Assembly: GCA_003557125.1 (NCBI GenBank)
Contig: PWPN01000330.1
Span: forward strand, 1-7,904
DNA length: 7,904 nt
Direction: 5' to 3'
From: Phycisphaerae bacterium
GTDB taxonomy: Bacteria > Planctomycetota > Phycisphaerae > UBA1845 > PWPN01
Below, piece by piece: positions 1-6,065 of the stretch. A program made the position numbers and the translations under genes. Position 1 is the stretch's first letter; every line of letters begins with the position of its first letter. The notes beneath the pieces are model-generated. The model made no database searches and was not told the origin of the DNA. It saw only the letters and a list, made by a program, of their open reading frames with translations.

Positions 1-1
1 C

Positions 2-1228
2 GAGTACGCATCGCCGAAGATCGACCTGGATGCGCTGCGTGCGTGGAAGCAGCGCGTCGTCGACAAGAACGCCGGGGGCGTCCGGCAACTTGCAAAGGCA
101 CGTAAAGTCGAATTCGTGCGTGCGTGGGCACGCTTCGAAGACTCGCAGGCACTCGCCCTGAGCAGCGCGCGCGGCGGTGATGCGGATCTCGGTACGCTGA
201 CCTTCAAACGTGCGGTGATCGCGACCGGCTCTCGGCCGACGGTCGTCGGGCCGGTCAAAATCGACAGCCCGCGCGTGATGAACTCGACCGATGCGCTCGA
301 GCTGCCGTGTGTGCCGGAGAGTCTCCTGGTCATCGGGGGCGGGTACATCGGGCTCGAAATGGGGACCGTCTACGCAGCGCTGGGCAGCAAGGTGACCGTC
401 GTCGAAATGACGGACGGCCTGCTCCCCGGGGCAGACCGCGATCTCGTTCGCATTTTGCAGGCCCGGCTCAAGACGACTTTCGAGGCCATCCATCTTCAAA
501 CGAAGGTCGCCAAGCTCGAAGACGACGGTCAGCAGATCACTGCGACGTTCGAGGCGCTGGCGAAGGGAGACAAGCAGGGCGGTGCGCCTTCCACGCAACG
601 TTTCGATCGCGTCCTCTACGCAGTCGGGCGAACGCCCAACAGCGACGGGCTCGGCCTCGAAAAGACGCGCGTCCAGATCGGCGAACGCAGCTTTATCGAG
701 GTCGATCCTCAACGGCGGACAGCGGACCCGAACATCTACGCGATCGGCGACGTGGCCGGTGAGCCGATGCTCGCCCACAAGGCGACCTACGAGGCCAAGA
801 TCGTCGCCGACGTGCTGGCCGACGGGAAGATGGTCTACGACGCGCGGGCGGTCCCTGCCGTCGTCTTCACGGACCCCGAAATCGCCTGGGCGGGCCTGAC
901 CGAAACGCAGGCCAAAGCGGAAGGTCGAGATGTGAAGGTCGCCAAGTTTCCATGGGGTGCATCGGGTCGTGCATCGGCCATCGGCCGCAACGACGGCGCA
1001 ACCAAGGTCATCGCCTGCCCGAAGACGCATTGCGTGCTCGGGGTGGGGATCGTCGGGGTGGGGGCCGGCGAGTTGATCGCCGAGGCTGTCGTCGCCATCG
1101 AGATGGGCGCGACCGCCCACGATGTCGGGCTGAGCATTCATCCGCATCCGACGCTTTCGGAAACCATGGGCGAGGCTGCCGAATCCGCGTTCGGCAGCAC
1201 GATCCATCAGGCGCCTCGCCGTTCGTGA
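2..1228 (+). CDS. lpdA: Dihydrolipoyl dehydrogenase (E3), 3' part; N-terminus outside window
   Basis: This is the E3 flavoenzyme that reoxidises protein-bound dihydrolipoamide with NAD+ in pyruvate/2-oxoglutarate dehydrogenase or glycine cleavage complexes in the cytoplasm. The frame is open back to base 2, and the residues before the GTG at 116 (IDLDALRAWKQRVVDKNAGG) are typical family sequence, so that GTG is internal and the gene is cut by the window edge. Visible are 408 residues: ATGSRP closing the first FAD subdomain, the NAD-binding GGGYIGLEMG, YAVGRTPN, the second FAD motif IYAIGDVAGEPMLAHKA, and the C-terminal dimerisation domain with the catalytic HPHPTLSE. Family members have about 460-480 residues, so roughly 60-70 are missing, including the GxGxxG FAD loop and the CxxxxC redox disulfide. 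Related pyridine-nucleotide disulfide reductases are the alternative, but HPHPTLSE with AHKA favours Lpd. Which complex it serves cannot be told from this window. Confidence 0.95.
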   Translation, partial: EYASPKIDLDALRAWKQRVVDKNAGGVRQLAKARKVEFVRAWARFEDSQALALSSARGGDADLGTLTFKRAVIATGSRPTVVGPVKIDSPRVMNSTDALELPCVPESLLVIGGGYIGLEMGTVYAALGSKVTVVEMTDGLLPGADRDLVRILQARLKTTFEAIHLQTKVAKLEDDGQQITATFEALAKGDKQGGAPSTQRFDRVLYAVGRTPNSDGLGLEKTRVQIGERSFIEVDPQRRTADPNIYAIGDVAGEPMLAHKATYEAKIVADVLADGKMVYDARAVPAVVFTDPEIAWAGLTETQAKAEGRDVKVAKFPWGASGRASAIGRNDGATKVIACPKTHCVLGVGIVGVGAGELIAEAVVAIEMGATAHDVGLSIHPHPTLSETMGEAAESAFGSTIHQAPRRS

Positions 1229-1230
1229 CC

Positions 1231-1248
1231 GGGATTTTCATCCTTTTT
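1231..1248 (+). terminator. Weak possible intrinsic terminator after lpdA
   Basis: Two bases after the lpdA stop, GGGAT (1231-1235) can pair with ATCCT (1240-1244) around a TTTC loop, and the T run extends to 1248. The stem is only 5 bp with one G-T pair, so this would be a weak terminator. The larger stem-loop just downstream may matter more. Confidence 0.35.
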
Positions 1249-1250
1249 CT

Positions 1251-1305
1251 CGCCTGCCCCGGATCGCACATCTTCAGGGGCTGGCCGAGCCACGGGGCAA
1301 GGGCG
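1251..1305. repeat. Large GC-rich stem-loop downstream of lpdA
   Basis: CGCCTGCCCCG (1251-1261) pairs with 1293-1305 (CGGGGCA, then a two-base bulge, then GGCG), giving 11 base pairs. The enclosed loop contains a second hairpin, GGCT (1279-1282) with AGCC (1288-1291). The only T run lies upstream (1244-1248), so it is not a classic intrinsic terminator in the plus direction. It could protect the 3' end of the lpdA mRNA or help termination together with the preceding T-rich hairpin. The pairing is visible; the role is inferred. Confidence 0.45.
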
Positions 1306-1385
1306 AGCGTCTTTGCCGGACGGCTAAGGTAAGGGTCACTTGACACTATTCACTCCGATTTAATCCATGGTATAGCTTAAGCTCC

Positions 1386-1455
1386 GGCCTGTGCCCGGTG
1401 CGAATGCACTAAGGCCTGATGTTTCAGGAAGTGTTCTCAAATTGGGGGGAAATTT
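1386..1455 (+). other. Cluster of overlapping hairpins, non-coding
   Basis: GGCCT (1386-1390) pairs with AGGCC (1412-1416) around an inner GTGC/GCAC stem (1391-1394 with 1406-1409). CCTGA (1415-1419) pairs with TCAGG (1424-1428) around TGTT, competing with the first stem for bases 1415-1416. AAATT (1439-1443) pairs with AATTT (1451-1455) and displays a loop of six G and an A. In addition CCTGTGCCC (1388-1396) is exactly complementary to GGGCACAGG (1486-1494). Several pairings are mutually exclusive, as in switching RNAs, but no known family is recognised. Confidence 0.35.
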
Positions 1456-1478
1456 ATCGGGCGGCTGACGGTATTATG

Positions 1479-1507
1479 TTGACAGGGGCACAGGTGTAAG
1501 GTTTAAT
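1479..1507 (+). promoter_or_regulatory. Sigma-70-type promoter in the lpdA-prepilin gap
   Basis: A perfect -35 box TTGACA (1479-1484) is followed after exactly 17 bases by TTTAAT (1502-1507), five of six to the -10 consensus. The start of transcription would be near 1514, at the first base of the stem-loop chain described next. The spacer contains GGGCACAGG, complementary to 1388-1396. No gene starts within 500 bases, so the transcript is either a non-coding RNA or a very long leader for the prepilin gene at 2036. Confidence 0.5.
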
Positions 1508-1513
1508 GATATA

Positions 1514-1830
1514 GAGGCCTCGATAAGAGGCTGAGAGGGCCGAAGCGGAGACGGTCCGGGGTGCCGGAAGGCCGGCGCGAAGCACTCTATTATATTTGTA
1601 CTTATAATGGGATACGCTCCTAACCTTGCGCCTGCCTTGGCTCTAAGCCCCACATGATATTTGCTGACGGCCGAGACGGCTGTTGCCGCTGATTGCAGCA
1701 GCTTGATCGGTCAGTCTGGAAACCGAATAATGGTGCCTGCCGCCTCAACGTGTGAGGGTCCAGGCAGGCTGTGTTGTGAAAGTCGTACGGTTAAAGGGCA
1801 GAGGTTGCTGGCAACGCTATGGGGCGTTGA
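1514..1830 (+). ncRNA. Candidate structured RNA or long structured leader, family not recognised
   Basis: Starting at the predicted transcription start, stems follow one another. GCCTC/GAGGC is at 1517-1531. GGGCC/GGTCC closes around a GAAGCGGAGAC loop at about 1537-1557. GGGTGC/GCACTC at about 1559-1587 encloses GCCGG-AAGG-CCGGC. Further on come ATTATA/TATAAT (1589-1594 with 1603-1608), GCCTGCC (1735-1741) with GGCAGGC (1763-1769) enclosing CCTCA/TGAGG (1743-1747 with 1753-1757), and finally GTTG/CAAC (1804-1815), which competes with CAACGC/GCGTTG (1812-1817 with 1824-1829). The density of perfect stems and the absence of a plausible reading frame suggest a functional RNA. I do not see the hallmarks of tmRNA, RNase P RNA, SRP RNA or a known riboswitch. 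The boundaries are guesses, particularly the 3' end, and GC-rich DNA forms hairpins easily, so confidence is limited. Confidence 0.33.
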
Positions 1831-2009
1831 CAGTGAGCTGGCAGCGGGTCCGTGCAAGGAGTCAGCTGGCCACAGACGGCGATGCGGGACGGGGATCGGT
1901 GCATGCTTGGTGGATGAATCGATCCGATGGCCTCATATATCGATTTGGATCGTCTGAATCGCCGTTGTGCAAGCAGCTTGGGCTCGGCGGATGACCGGCC
2001 GGCCAGGAA
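1831..2009 (+). other. Non-coding gap continuing to the prepilin gene
   Basis: No gene is supported here. Short reading frames crossing it lack ribosome binding sites and protein-like composition. The only structure of note is CGATCC (1920-1925) complementary to GGATCG (1947-1952), with an AT-rich stretch between, and a GC palindrome around 1995-2004. No convincing promoter directly upstream of the prepilin gene was found, which makes the promoter at 1479 a candidate for its expression. Confidence 0.5.
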
Positions 2010-2029
2010 GTGCCTATGGCACAAGGAGG
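2010..2029 (+). promoter_or_regulatory. Strong ribosome binding site flanked by a hairpin, sets the prepilin start
   Basis: AAGGAGG (2023-2029) sits six bases before the ATG at 2036 and decides the start over the longer open frame beginning at 1967. Immediately upstream, GTGCC (2010-2014) and GGCAC (2018-2022) form a small hairpin ending at the first base of the ribosome binding site. It could keep the site accessible or stabilise the mRNA 5' region; that is inference. Confidence 0.7.
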
Positions 2030-2035
2030 ATTGCA

Positions 2036-2929
2036 ATGTTCGCTACGAAGGTCGAGGGCAAGCGGCAATCGGCATTTACGCTGATCGAGCTGCTGGTCGT
2101 GGTTGCCATTATCGCATTGTTGATCTCGATTCTGTTGCCGAGTCTGGCTCGGGCACGTGAGATCGCTCGCCGATCCGTGTGTGCCGCCAACCTCCGGGGG
2201 ATCGGGACCGGCTTTTACGTGTATGGCAACGAGAACAATGACGTTTGGCCGATCGCCAATCACCAGGCGGCTGGAAGCGCTACGCCCGGTACAGGCCAAG
2301 TCGAATACGTCGACCAAATCGGCTCAGGCTTGGCGCGTGATACGATGTCGGGTAGCGAGGACACGCAGATTTCCAATGCACGTAACCTGTGGACATTGAT
2401 CCGGATGGATATGGCGGCTCCCGGTTCATTCGTTTGTCCGTCGAGCGATGACCAGCCCAACAGGGACGATATGCCGCAGATCTTTTTCGACTTCTTAAGA
2501 AGCAGTGAGCTTAGCTACGGCTATCAGGTGCCTTACGGCCGGGCTGGGCGTCCTTCGTCCGATCTCGACCTGCGCATGGCTGTGGCTGCTGACCGGGGCC
2601 CGTACAGTTTCCACCTGGAAGGCGGTGCCACGGTTCCGCCGGAAATCTCGACATTCAGTTCCGGACTTAATCACGAATCCACCCCCGAACAATGGATGCC
2701 ATGGAACTCGCCCAACCACGGTGGCACGATGCAGGGTGAGGGGCAGAACGTTCTTAATGCAGACTCCAGCGCGGCATGGCATAACAAGCCCACCGCGGGG
2801 GCCGGGAACGATAACATCTATACCCGGTGGGACAACGCGCAGGGTGGCGGACGCGACTTGGGAACGATGCCCGCCAGCGGCAGCAGACTCGTTCCCTTTG
2901 GCGGCACGGACAGTCTGATCTACCCGTAA
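2036..2929 (+). CDS. Prepilin-like protein with N-terminal methylation motif
   Basis: The 297-residue product begins with a short basic leader (KRQSA), then [33 protein letters not shown]: the class III signal and hydrophobic helix of type IV pilins and type II secretion pseudopilins. A prepilin peptidase should cut after Ala13, leaving Phe14 as the N-terminus with Glu18 at the +5 position. Ala rather than Gly before the cut is common in planctomycete proteins of this type. The rest is a soluble, variable domain. Near the C-terminus, NHGG...GQNVLNAD resembles the H-X9-DG module of planctomycete prepilin-like proteins, but with 14 residues between His228 and Asp243 and Ser instead of Gly. The gene stands alone with its own terminator; no pilus assembly genes are nearby, so whether it is a pilin, pseudopilin or surface protein is open. 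Such proteins exist in many copies in planctomycete genomes. Confidence 0.9.
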   Translation: MFATKVEGKRQSAFTLIELLVVVAIIALLISILLPSLARAREIARRSVCAANLRGIGTGFYVYGNENNDVWPIANHQAAGSATPGTGQVEYVDQIGSGLARDTMSGSEDTQISNARNLWTLIRMDMAAPGSFVCPSSDDQPNRDDMPQIFFDFLRSSELSYGYQVPYGRAGRPSSDLDLRMAVAADRGPYSFHLEGGATVPPEISTFSSGLNHESTPEQWMPWNSPNHGGTMQGEGQNVLNADSSAAWHNKPTAGAGNDNIYTRWDNAQGGGRDLGTMPASGSRLVPFGGTDSLIYP

Positions 2930-2995
2930 GCAGTGGGGTAGCGTTCATCGCGCATCACCGACTCCGGTGCAAGCGGGATGATCACACGAAAACAA

Positions 2996-3035
2996 GGCCG
3001 GTTGGCAGCGACTTTGCTGTCAACCGGTCTTTTTT
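2996..3035 (+). terminator. Strong rho-independent terminator of the prepilin gene
   Basis: A 13-bp stem (2996-3008 with 3017-3029, two G-T pairs) closes an 8-base loop and is followed by six T (3030-3035). An A-rich stretch precedes it. It lies 66 bases after the prepilin stop and separates this gene from the thioredoxin unit. Confidence 0.94.
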
Positions 3036-3079
3036 CATGGTGAGTGAATGTCTACGGATTATCGCCAGTGCCTGGTTGT

Positions 3080-3108
3080 TTGACTTGCGGTAGAGCGGTT
3101 CCTAGAAT
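3080..3108 (+). promoter_or_regulatory. Sigma-70-type promoter of the thioredoxin gene
   Basis: TTGACT (3080-3085), a 17-base spacer, and TAGAAT (3103-3108) give five of six matches in both boxes with ideal spacing. It lies just after the prepilin terminator. Transcription would start near 3115, leaving a leader of about 140 nt before trxA. Confidence 0.75.
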
Positions 3109-3114
3109 CCGTTC

Positions 3115-3244
3115 TCAGGCTGAGTGCATGTTATCCCTGTCCGGTGCGGGGCGGGCGAGCCGTGCGATCCAGGGAAGGGCAGGCGGGTGCTCCAGCATCC
3201 GATGAGCAGAACGGCGTGGTTGCGAAAGAGGCTGCTTCTTGAAT
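3115..3244 (+). other. Long 5' leader of the thioredoxin mRNA
   Basis: The predicted leader contains TCCCTG (3134-3139) exactly complementary to CAGGGA (3170-3175), and a small hairpin around GGTGC-TCCA-GCATC near 3187-3200. A leader of this length gives room for post-transcriptional control, but no known regulatory RNA motif is recognised. A short open frame at 3124-3312 overlaps the trxA start and shows no protein-like features. Confidence 0.35.
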
Positions 3245-3249
3245 GGAGG
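3245..3249 (+). promoter_or_regulatory. Ribosome binding site that sets the thioredoxin start
   Basis: GGAGG (3245-3249) is eight bases before the ATG at 3258. The in-frame ATG at 3243 overlaps this site and would lack its own, so 3258 is preferred. Confidence 0.8.
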
Positions 3250-3257
3250 ATCAAGCG

Positions 3258-3593
3258 ATGGCTGGTGCACATACCAAGGAATTCACGGAGAGCAATTTCG
3301 ATCAGGAAGTGATGCAGGCTTCCGAACCGGTACTCGTGGACTTCTGGGCCGACTGGTGCATGCCCTGCAAAGCACTCGCGCCGACGATCGATGAGTTGGC
3401 CGGCGAATATGAGGGGCGAGCCAAGGTCGGTAAGGTCAACACCGACCAAAACCAATCGTTGGCTGCCAAGTATGGCATCAGTGCGATCCCCACGACCATT
3501 CTATTCAAGGACGGTCAGGTCAGCGAGAAGTTCGTCGGCCTGCGCAGCAAGCAGGACTTCGCGGCGGCCATCGACGCAGCGCTCAATTCCTGA
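3258..3593 (+). CDS. trxA: Thioredoxin with WCMPC active site
   Basis: A cytoplasmic dithiol protein that reduces disulfides in targets such as ribonucleotide reductase and peroxiredoxins and is itself recycled by thioredoxin reductase. The 111-residue product has the normal single-domain thioredoxin length: an N-terminal helix (FTESNFDQEV), the strand VLVDFWADW, the redox site W33-C34-M35-P36-C37-K38, Asp28 as the buried acid, and the cis-proline in AIPTTILFKDG (Pro78), ending in a C-terminal helix. There is no signal peptide. The first residue between the cysteines is Met instead of the usual Gly; both cysteines, Pro36 and the cis-proline are intact, so it should be active. The gene has its own promoter (3080-3108) and leader. 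No reductase gene is in the window. Confidence 0.94.
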   Translation: MAGAHTKEFTESNFDQEVMQASEPVLVDFWADWCMPCKALAPTIDELAGEYEGRAKVGKVNTDQNQSLAAKYGISAIPTTILFKDGQVSEKFVGLRSKQDFAAAIDAALNS

Positions 3594-3701
3594 CCGCACC
3601 TTCATGGAGAACGTTCGCGTCGGTCGACCGGCACGGCGTGGCGGATCGTTCTTCCGTGCAAGGCCGACTTCATGCCAGGTTCTTTGAATATGCCCGATGT
3701 A

Positions 3702-3721
3702 CGGTTTGGCAAGCCGGTTTT
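3702..3721 (+). terminator. Possible weak terminator between trxA and the heptosyltransferase gene
   Basis: CGGTTT (3702-3707) pairs with AAGCCG (3711-3716) around a three-base loop, followed by GTTTT. The stem is short, but its place in the gap suggests that trxA transcription may end here. It also argues that the region before 3751 is not coding. Confidence 0.3.
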
Positions 3722-3739
3722 CCCGTAGTTTTCAGGAAC

Positions 3740-3743
3740 GGAG
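3740..3743 (+). promoter_or_regulatory. Ribosome binding site that sets the heptosyltransferase start
   Basis: GGAG (3740-3743) lies seven bases before the GTG at 3751. The upstream ATG at 3697 and the internal ATG at 3844 lack such a site. Confidence 0.6.
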
Positions 3744-3750
3744 AACCCGC

Positions 3751-4929
3751 GTGACCTACGACGCACAAGGAGAAGACGGGAAACGCAAACGCGAGGATAC
3801 CGAATCCTCGAGCCTGCCCGTATCACGGCCCGACCCGCAACGTATGCTGCTGGTGCTGCCGAATTGGGTGGGCGACCTTGTGATGGCCACACCGGCTCTG
3901 AAGGCGTTGCGTGAGCGGTTCCCCCGGGCCCACCTGACAGGCCTGGTGCGTCAGCCGCTCGAAGATGTGCTGCACGGCGGTGACTGGCTGGACGAAATGG
4001 TCCATTGGCCTTCGGGCCGGAGCGTGCCCCACCGACGCAAAAGCTTCCTCGGGCTTGCCGGCCGACTGAGACGCGAACGTTTCGATGTCGCCCTGTTGCT
4101 GGCCAATTCCTTCCGATCGGCGTTGCTGGCGCGGCTGGCGGGAATCCCCAGGCGCGTCGGGTATGACCGGGAAGGGCGCGGCATGCTGTTGACGGATCGG
4201 CTGCTGCCGTACAAGTTTGATGGAAAGTATGTGCCGGCCCCGATGATCGGCTACTACAACGCGTTGGCGCGCTATTTCGGATGTCGGGAGTGCCCCGAAC
4301 GCACTGAGCTTTTCACGACACCCGACGAGGAGGATGTCGTAGCGAACGCCTTGGCCGCGGCCGATATCGGGCCGGATCGCCCGATCGTGGTTATGAATCC
4401 AGGCGCTTCCTTCGGTTCGGCCAAATGCTGGCTTCCCGAGCGGTTCGCCGAGGTGGCTGACAGGCTCATTGACGAGTACGGCGCGGCTGTCTTCATTTCG
4501 TGCGGCCCTAAGGAGGTGCCTGTGGCACGGCGCGTGGCCGGTTTCATGCGGCGGCCGGCGACGGTACTGGACAGTCCGGTCATGCGGTTGGGGCCGTTGA
4601 AAGCGTTGATCCGCCGATCGTCGCTTCTGATCTCGAACGATACCGGCCCGCGACATTTCGCCAATGCCTTCGGTCGGCCCGTGGTGGTCTTGTTCGGCCC
4701 GACGGACCCGGAGTGGACGAGGACACCGGCCGCGGCGGAGCGCGCCGTGCTTGTGCCCGTCGACTGCGGCCCGTGCATGAAACGCACGTGCCCGCAGGAT
4801 CACCGGTGCATGAGGTTGATCGACAGTGCCCAAGTCCTTGCAACCGCCCGGGAATTGCTCGATGCCCCCCCGTCTCGTAGCACGACAGGGCGCGCCGAAC
4901 GGGCGCAGGCATCCGAGCCGCGACCGTGA
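3751..4929 (+). CDS. waaF: ADP-heptose:LPS heptosyltransferase (glycosyltransferase family 9)
   Basis: Family 9 enzymes transfer L-glycero-D-manno-heptose from ADP-heptose to the inner core of lipopolysaccharide at the inner face of the cytoplasmic membrane. The 392-residue product starts with about 30 poorly conserved, charged residues, then MLLVLPNWVGDLVMATPALKAL, the family N-terminus with the acidic residue Asp42 in the acceptor site. Further on are FDVALLLANSFRSALLARLAG, MNPGASFGSAKCW (residues 215-227, nucleotide-sugar pocket with Lys225) and ISNDTGPRHFANAFGRPVVVLFGPTDP (from about 294), typical of the WaaF/RfaF branch. GTG 3751 is chosen for its ribosome binding site; ATG 3844, which would give the usual short N-terminus, has none. 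The neighbouring heptose activation genes strongly support the sugar. The 89-base gap to the next gene has no terminator, so one operon is likely. The precise acceptor cannot be told, hence waaF as a family-level symbol. Confidence 0.88.
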   Translation: MTYDAQGEDGKRKREDTESSSLPVSRPDPQRMLLVLPNWVGDLVMATPALKALRERFPRAHLTGLVRQPLEDVLHGGDWLDEMVHWPSGRSVPHRRKSFLGLAGRLRRERFDVALLLANSFRSALLARLAGIPRRVGYDREGRGMLLTDRLLPYKFDGKYVPAPMIGYYNALARYFGCRECPERTELFTTPDEEDVVANALAAADIGPDRPIVVMNPGASFGSAKCWLPERFAEVADRLIDEYGAAVFISCGPKEVPVARRVAGFMRRPATVLDSPVMRLGPLKALIRRSSLLISNDTGPRHFANAFGRPVVVLFGPTDPEWTRTPAAAERAVLVPVDCGPCMKRTCPQDHRCMRLIDSAQVLATARELLDAPPSRSTTGRAERAQASEPRP

Positions 4930-5018
4930 GAAAGCGGTTTTCCGTGGAGTTCCCAGCACCACTTCCTTACAGGCGCGACGCGGAAGAGGTTATCGTGCGT
5001 CCTCGCGTTCGATGAGGA

Positions 5019-6062
5019 GTGACATTCACCTTGCATGAGACCCGTTTCGAAACGAGGATGCTCGAGGTTATCGACCGTTTGGGCGGCGCGCGGGTGGGCG
5101 TCGTCGGTGATCTCGTTGCGGATCTTTACATCAGCGGGCAGAGCGAACGGGTCTCGCGCGAGGCGCCCGTCCTGATCGTCCGCTATGAAAAGCAGTGGCT
5201 GCGCCCGGGCGGGGCCGCCAACGTCGCAGCCAACATCGCGGCTTTGGGCGCGACGGCCCATGTCGTGGGCCTTGTCGGTGACGATATGCCAGGCCGCGAG
5301 CTCATGGCCACGCTGACGGGAACCTCCGGTGACGGGCACGTCGATTGCGATGGCGTTGAGATCCTTCCGGATCGTTCGACCATTACCAAAACGCGATTCT
5401 TAGCAGGGGCCAAGCTCACCTCGCGTCAGCAGGTGTTGCGACTCGACCGCGACCCGGCCGAGCCACCCAGTTCGGAGGTATGTACCCGGCTCGGCGATCG
5501 GATCACAGCCGTCGATGATCGGGTCGACGCATGGATCGTCAGCGATTACGGCTACGGCGGTTTTGACGACGCGTTGCGCGAGCTTCTTCGGACGATCGCC
5601 GATCGAAAGCCCGTGTTGGCCGACTCGCGATGGGCGCTCGAGCAGTTCCAGGGGATGACGGTCGTCAAGCCCAACGAGCAGGAGGCAGTCGAGCTGGCCC
5701 GCCGGCTGGGAATTGCCTGGACGAGCGAAACGCAGCTTACCGAAGCCCTGGCCGAGCGGTTGCCTGCCCATGCGGTCGTGATGACGCTCGGCCACGAGGG
5801 GATGATCGTGGCCGGCAGCGGTCGAACGCTTCGCATCCCGGCCTGGGGCAGTGATGAGATCGTCGATCTGACGGGCGCGGGCGATTCCGTGATGGCTACG
5901 CTCGGGGCAGCCATGGGCGGGGGAGCGGATGTGGAAATCGCCGCTCGCGTCGCCAACGTCGCCGGAGGGCGGGTCGTGATGAAGGAAGGGGCCGCGACCG
6001 TTGCGCCGCACGAGTTGCGGACGGCTCTGCTGCGGCCGTTGGGTGAAGCCACGAGGGACTGA
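5019..6062 (+). CDS. rfaE1: D-glycero-beta-D-manno-heptose-7-phosphate kinase (HldE domain I type)
   Basis: A PfkB/ribokinase-fold enzyme that phosphorylates heptose 7-phosphate at C1 to the 1,7-bisphosphate, an early step of ADP-heptose synthesis in the cytoplasm. Visible motifs, in order: VGVVGDLVADLYISG (residues 26-40), SREAPVLIV, the family signature GGAANVAANIAALGA (from 64), WIVSDYGYGG, PNEQEAVELA (from 218), and the anion-hole TGAGDSVMATLG with catalytic Asp289. The length of about 347 matches the kinase half of E. coli HldE; there is no fused nucleotidyltransferase, which is encoded next. The start is uncertain: GTG 5019 overlaps the GAGGAG at 5014-5019; TTG 5031 has that site 11 bases upstream; ATG 5058 gives a family-like length but has no proper site. 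The core call does not depend on this. Confidence 0.92.
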   Translation: MTFTLHETRFETRMLEVIDRLGGARVGVVGDLVADLYISGQSERVSREAPVLIVRYEKQWLRPGGAANVAANIAALGATAHVVGLVGDDMPGRELMATLTGTSGDGHVDCDGVEILPDRSTITKTRFLAGAKLTSRQQVLRLDRDPAEPPSSEVCTRLGDRITAVDDRVDAWIVSDYGYGGFDDALRELLRTIADRKPVLADSRWALEQFQGMTVVKPNEQEAVELARRLGIAWTSETQLTEALAERLPAHAVVMTLGHEGMIVAGSGRTLRIPAWGSDEIVDLTGAGDSVMATLGAAMGGGADVEIAARVANVAGGRVVMKEGAATVAPHELRTALLRPLGEATRD

Positions 6063-6065
6063 ACG

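Noticed and set aside
1340..1345. A perfect TTGACA before the hairpin cluster.
   Set aside because: No acceptable -10 box lies 16-18 bases downstream; the nearest TATAGC is 25 bases away.
1530..1572. GGCTGAGAGGG and GGGGTGC recall pieces of the thiamine pyrophosphate riboswitch.
   Set aside because: The pieces are in the wrong order and the conserved ACCTGATCTGG-like segment is absent.
1776..1792. GTGAAAGTCGTACGGTT resembles part of domain V of bacterial group II introns.
   Set aside because: The 5' strand lacks the AGC catalytic triad, both helix arms are too short, and no intron-encoded reverse transcriptase or clear domain VI is present.
1778..1829. GAAAGTC followed by AGGGCAG and GGCAACGC recalls a part of bacterial RNase P RNA.
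   Set aside because: The conserved GAGGAAAGTCCGGGC and the distal ACAGAA segment are missing, and the arrangement of helices does not fit.
1661..1957. 98-residue open frame in the non-coding gap.
   Set aside because: No ribosome binding site, no recognisable domain, and it runs through the stem-loops; better explained as a chance frame.
3823..4962. Long minus-strand open frame opposite the heptosyltransferase gene.
   Set aside because: It is the antisense shadow of a strongly supported gene in GC-rich DNA, with no recognisable family motifs.
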